Shown piece by piece: positions 63,598 through 64,000 of a stretch of 64,000 nt of DNA (positions are counted from its first letter, which is position 1; the number at the start of each line of letters is the position of its first letter). Origin of the DNA: Penelope pileata. Its lineage: Eukaryota > Chordata > Aves > Galliformes > Cracidae. The stretch spans positions 1,020,665 to 1,084,664 of the forward strand of contig WBMW01005037.1 of NCBI GenBank assembly GCA_013396635.1, read 5' to 3'. A program made the translations under genes and the position numbers. The notes beneath the pieces are model-generated. The model ran no database searches. It had not been told where the DNA came from and saw nothing but the letters and a program-made list of their open reading frames with translations.

Positions 63598-63899
63598 CAC
63601 AGAATATCCTGAGTTGGAACGGACCCCCCAAAGGATCATGGAGTCCAACTCCTGGCTCCACACAGCACCACCCAAATCCAACCCCTACGTCTGAGAGCGT
63701 TGTCCAGATGTTCCTTGAACTCCAGCAATTGGGGCTGTGCCCACTGCCCTCTGGTGCAGAGCCTTTTCCTAACCCCCACCTGACCCTCCCCTGAGACAAA
63801 TCCATGCCCTTCCCTTGAGTCCTGTCCCTGTCACCTGAGAGCAGAGATCAGTGCTGCCCCTCTGCTCCCCTTCGGAGGAAGCTGTAGACCAAGATGAGG
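63598..63899 (-). repeat. CR1 LINE 3' fragment with internal deletion
   Basis: The plus strand starts CACAGAATATCCTGAGTTGG and carries, in order, GGATCATGGAGTCCAACTCC, GTCTGAGAGCGTTGTCCAGA, CCTTGAACTCCAGCAATTGG, GGGGCTGTGCCCACTGCCCT, CCTTTTCCTAA and GGAAGCTGTAGACC. This is the reverse complement of a bird CR1 tail, so the element is on the minus strand. Near 63748-63758 the sequence passes directly from CACTGCCCTCTGG to the AGCCTTTTCCTA block. The stretch that usually lies between (gagcctgttccagtgc.. ccaccctctgggtgaag) is missing, as if deleted between two CCCT..GG words. Only one terminal unit is left. A 92-codon minus-strand frame over it is a relic, not a gene. Confidence 0.92.
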
Positions 63900-64000
63900 T
63901 AGCCAACTTGCAGAAATTTCTAGATAAATTTTTAAAAATCAGAAAAAAAATGTATTTTCCAGCATTCCTTTACGTCATAACCAGAATATAAAATACAGCA
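63900..64000. other. AT-rich right edge
   Basis: A short AT-rich tail with an A8 run near 63943-63950. Nothing recognisable. Confidence 0.6.

Noticed and set aside
63527..63805. 92-codon minus-strand frame near the right end
   Set aside because: It is a passive reading of the CR1 tail, whose 3' region is only partly coding even in an intact element.
1..64000. CRISPR arrays, operons, ribosome-binding sites, phage or bacterial genes
   Set aside because: The sequence is vertebrate nuclear DNA. No evenly spaced direct repeats and no dense coding are present, so bacterial features were not called.

Overview
The window looks like vertebrate nuclear DNA from a bird, read from a draft assembly. The evidence is 5'-truncated CR1 LINE tails ending in remnants of the ATTCTATGA-type unit, two solo LTRs of the bird endogenous-retrovirus type whose ends read TGT...ACCACRACA, general AT-richness, CpG depletion, and no SINE or L1 insertions. 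The CR1 tails are closest to the form I remember from chicken-like (galliform) genomes, but I cannot fix the order or species from this window. A run of 33 N at 19164-19196 and a single N at 20107 show that the assembly is unfinished here.

I find no protein-coding gene, tRNA, rRNA, snRNA, CRISPR array or CpG island that I can defend. Open reading frames reach about 170 codons. For AT-rich sequence of this size read in six frames, a longest chance frame near 140 codons is expected, so the frames seen are close to background. None encodes a domain I recognise. The window is best read as intergenic or deep-intronic sequence. The most exon-like object is 55384-55809: a splice-acceptor-like tract followed by 141 open codons, a stop and an AATAAA. 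It remains a weak candidate.

Layout. 1-8 kb: unique non-coding DNA. About 8.1 kb: a worn CR1 tail. 9.44 kb: a perfect 32-bp palindrome. 12.0-12.4 kb: the longest CR1 fragment, on the plus strand. 19-20.2 kb: an assembly gap, then a local duplication containing a perfect hairpin. 20.2-36.8 kb: AT-rich unique DNA with no repeat I could name. 36.8-37.3 kb: solo LTR, plus strand. 38.2, 41.3, 53.7 and 61.5 kb: very old amniote-type interspersed repeats, two of them hairpin-like. 43.7 kb: an old CR1 tail of reptilian type. 49.0 kb: a CpG-retaining patch. 50.1-50.65 kb: a second solo LTR of the same family on the minus strand, with an intact 5-bp target-site duplication. 51.2, 54.6 and 63.6 kb: three more CR1 tails, all on the minus strand.

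Nothing here forms an operon or pathway. The most informative signals are the pair of inverted related LTRs 12.8 kb apart, the perfect palindromes (possible template-switch events or assembly artefacts), CpG-rich patches in otherwise depleted DNA, and the palindrome-cored ancient repeats. I did not find a convincing new biological system.
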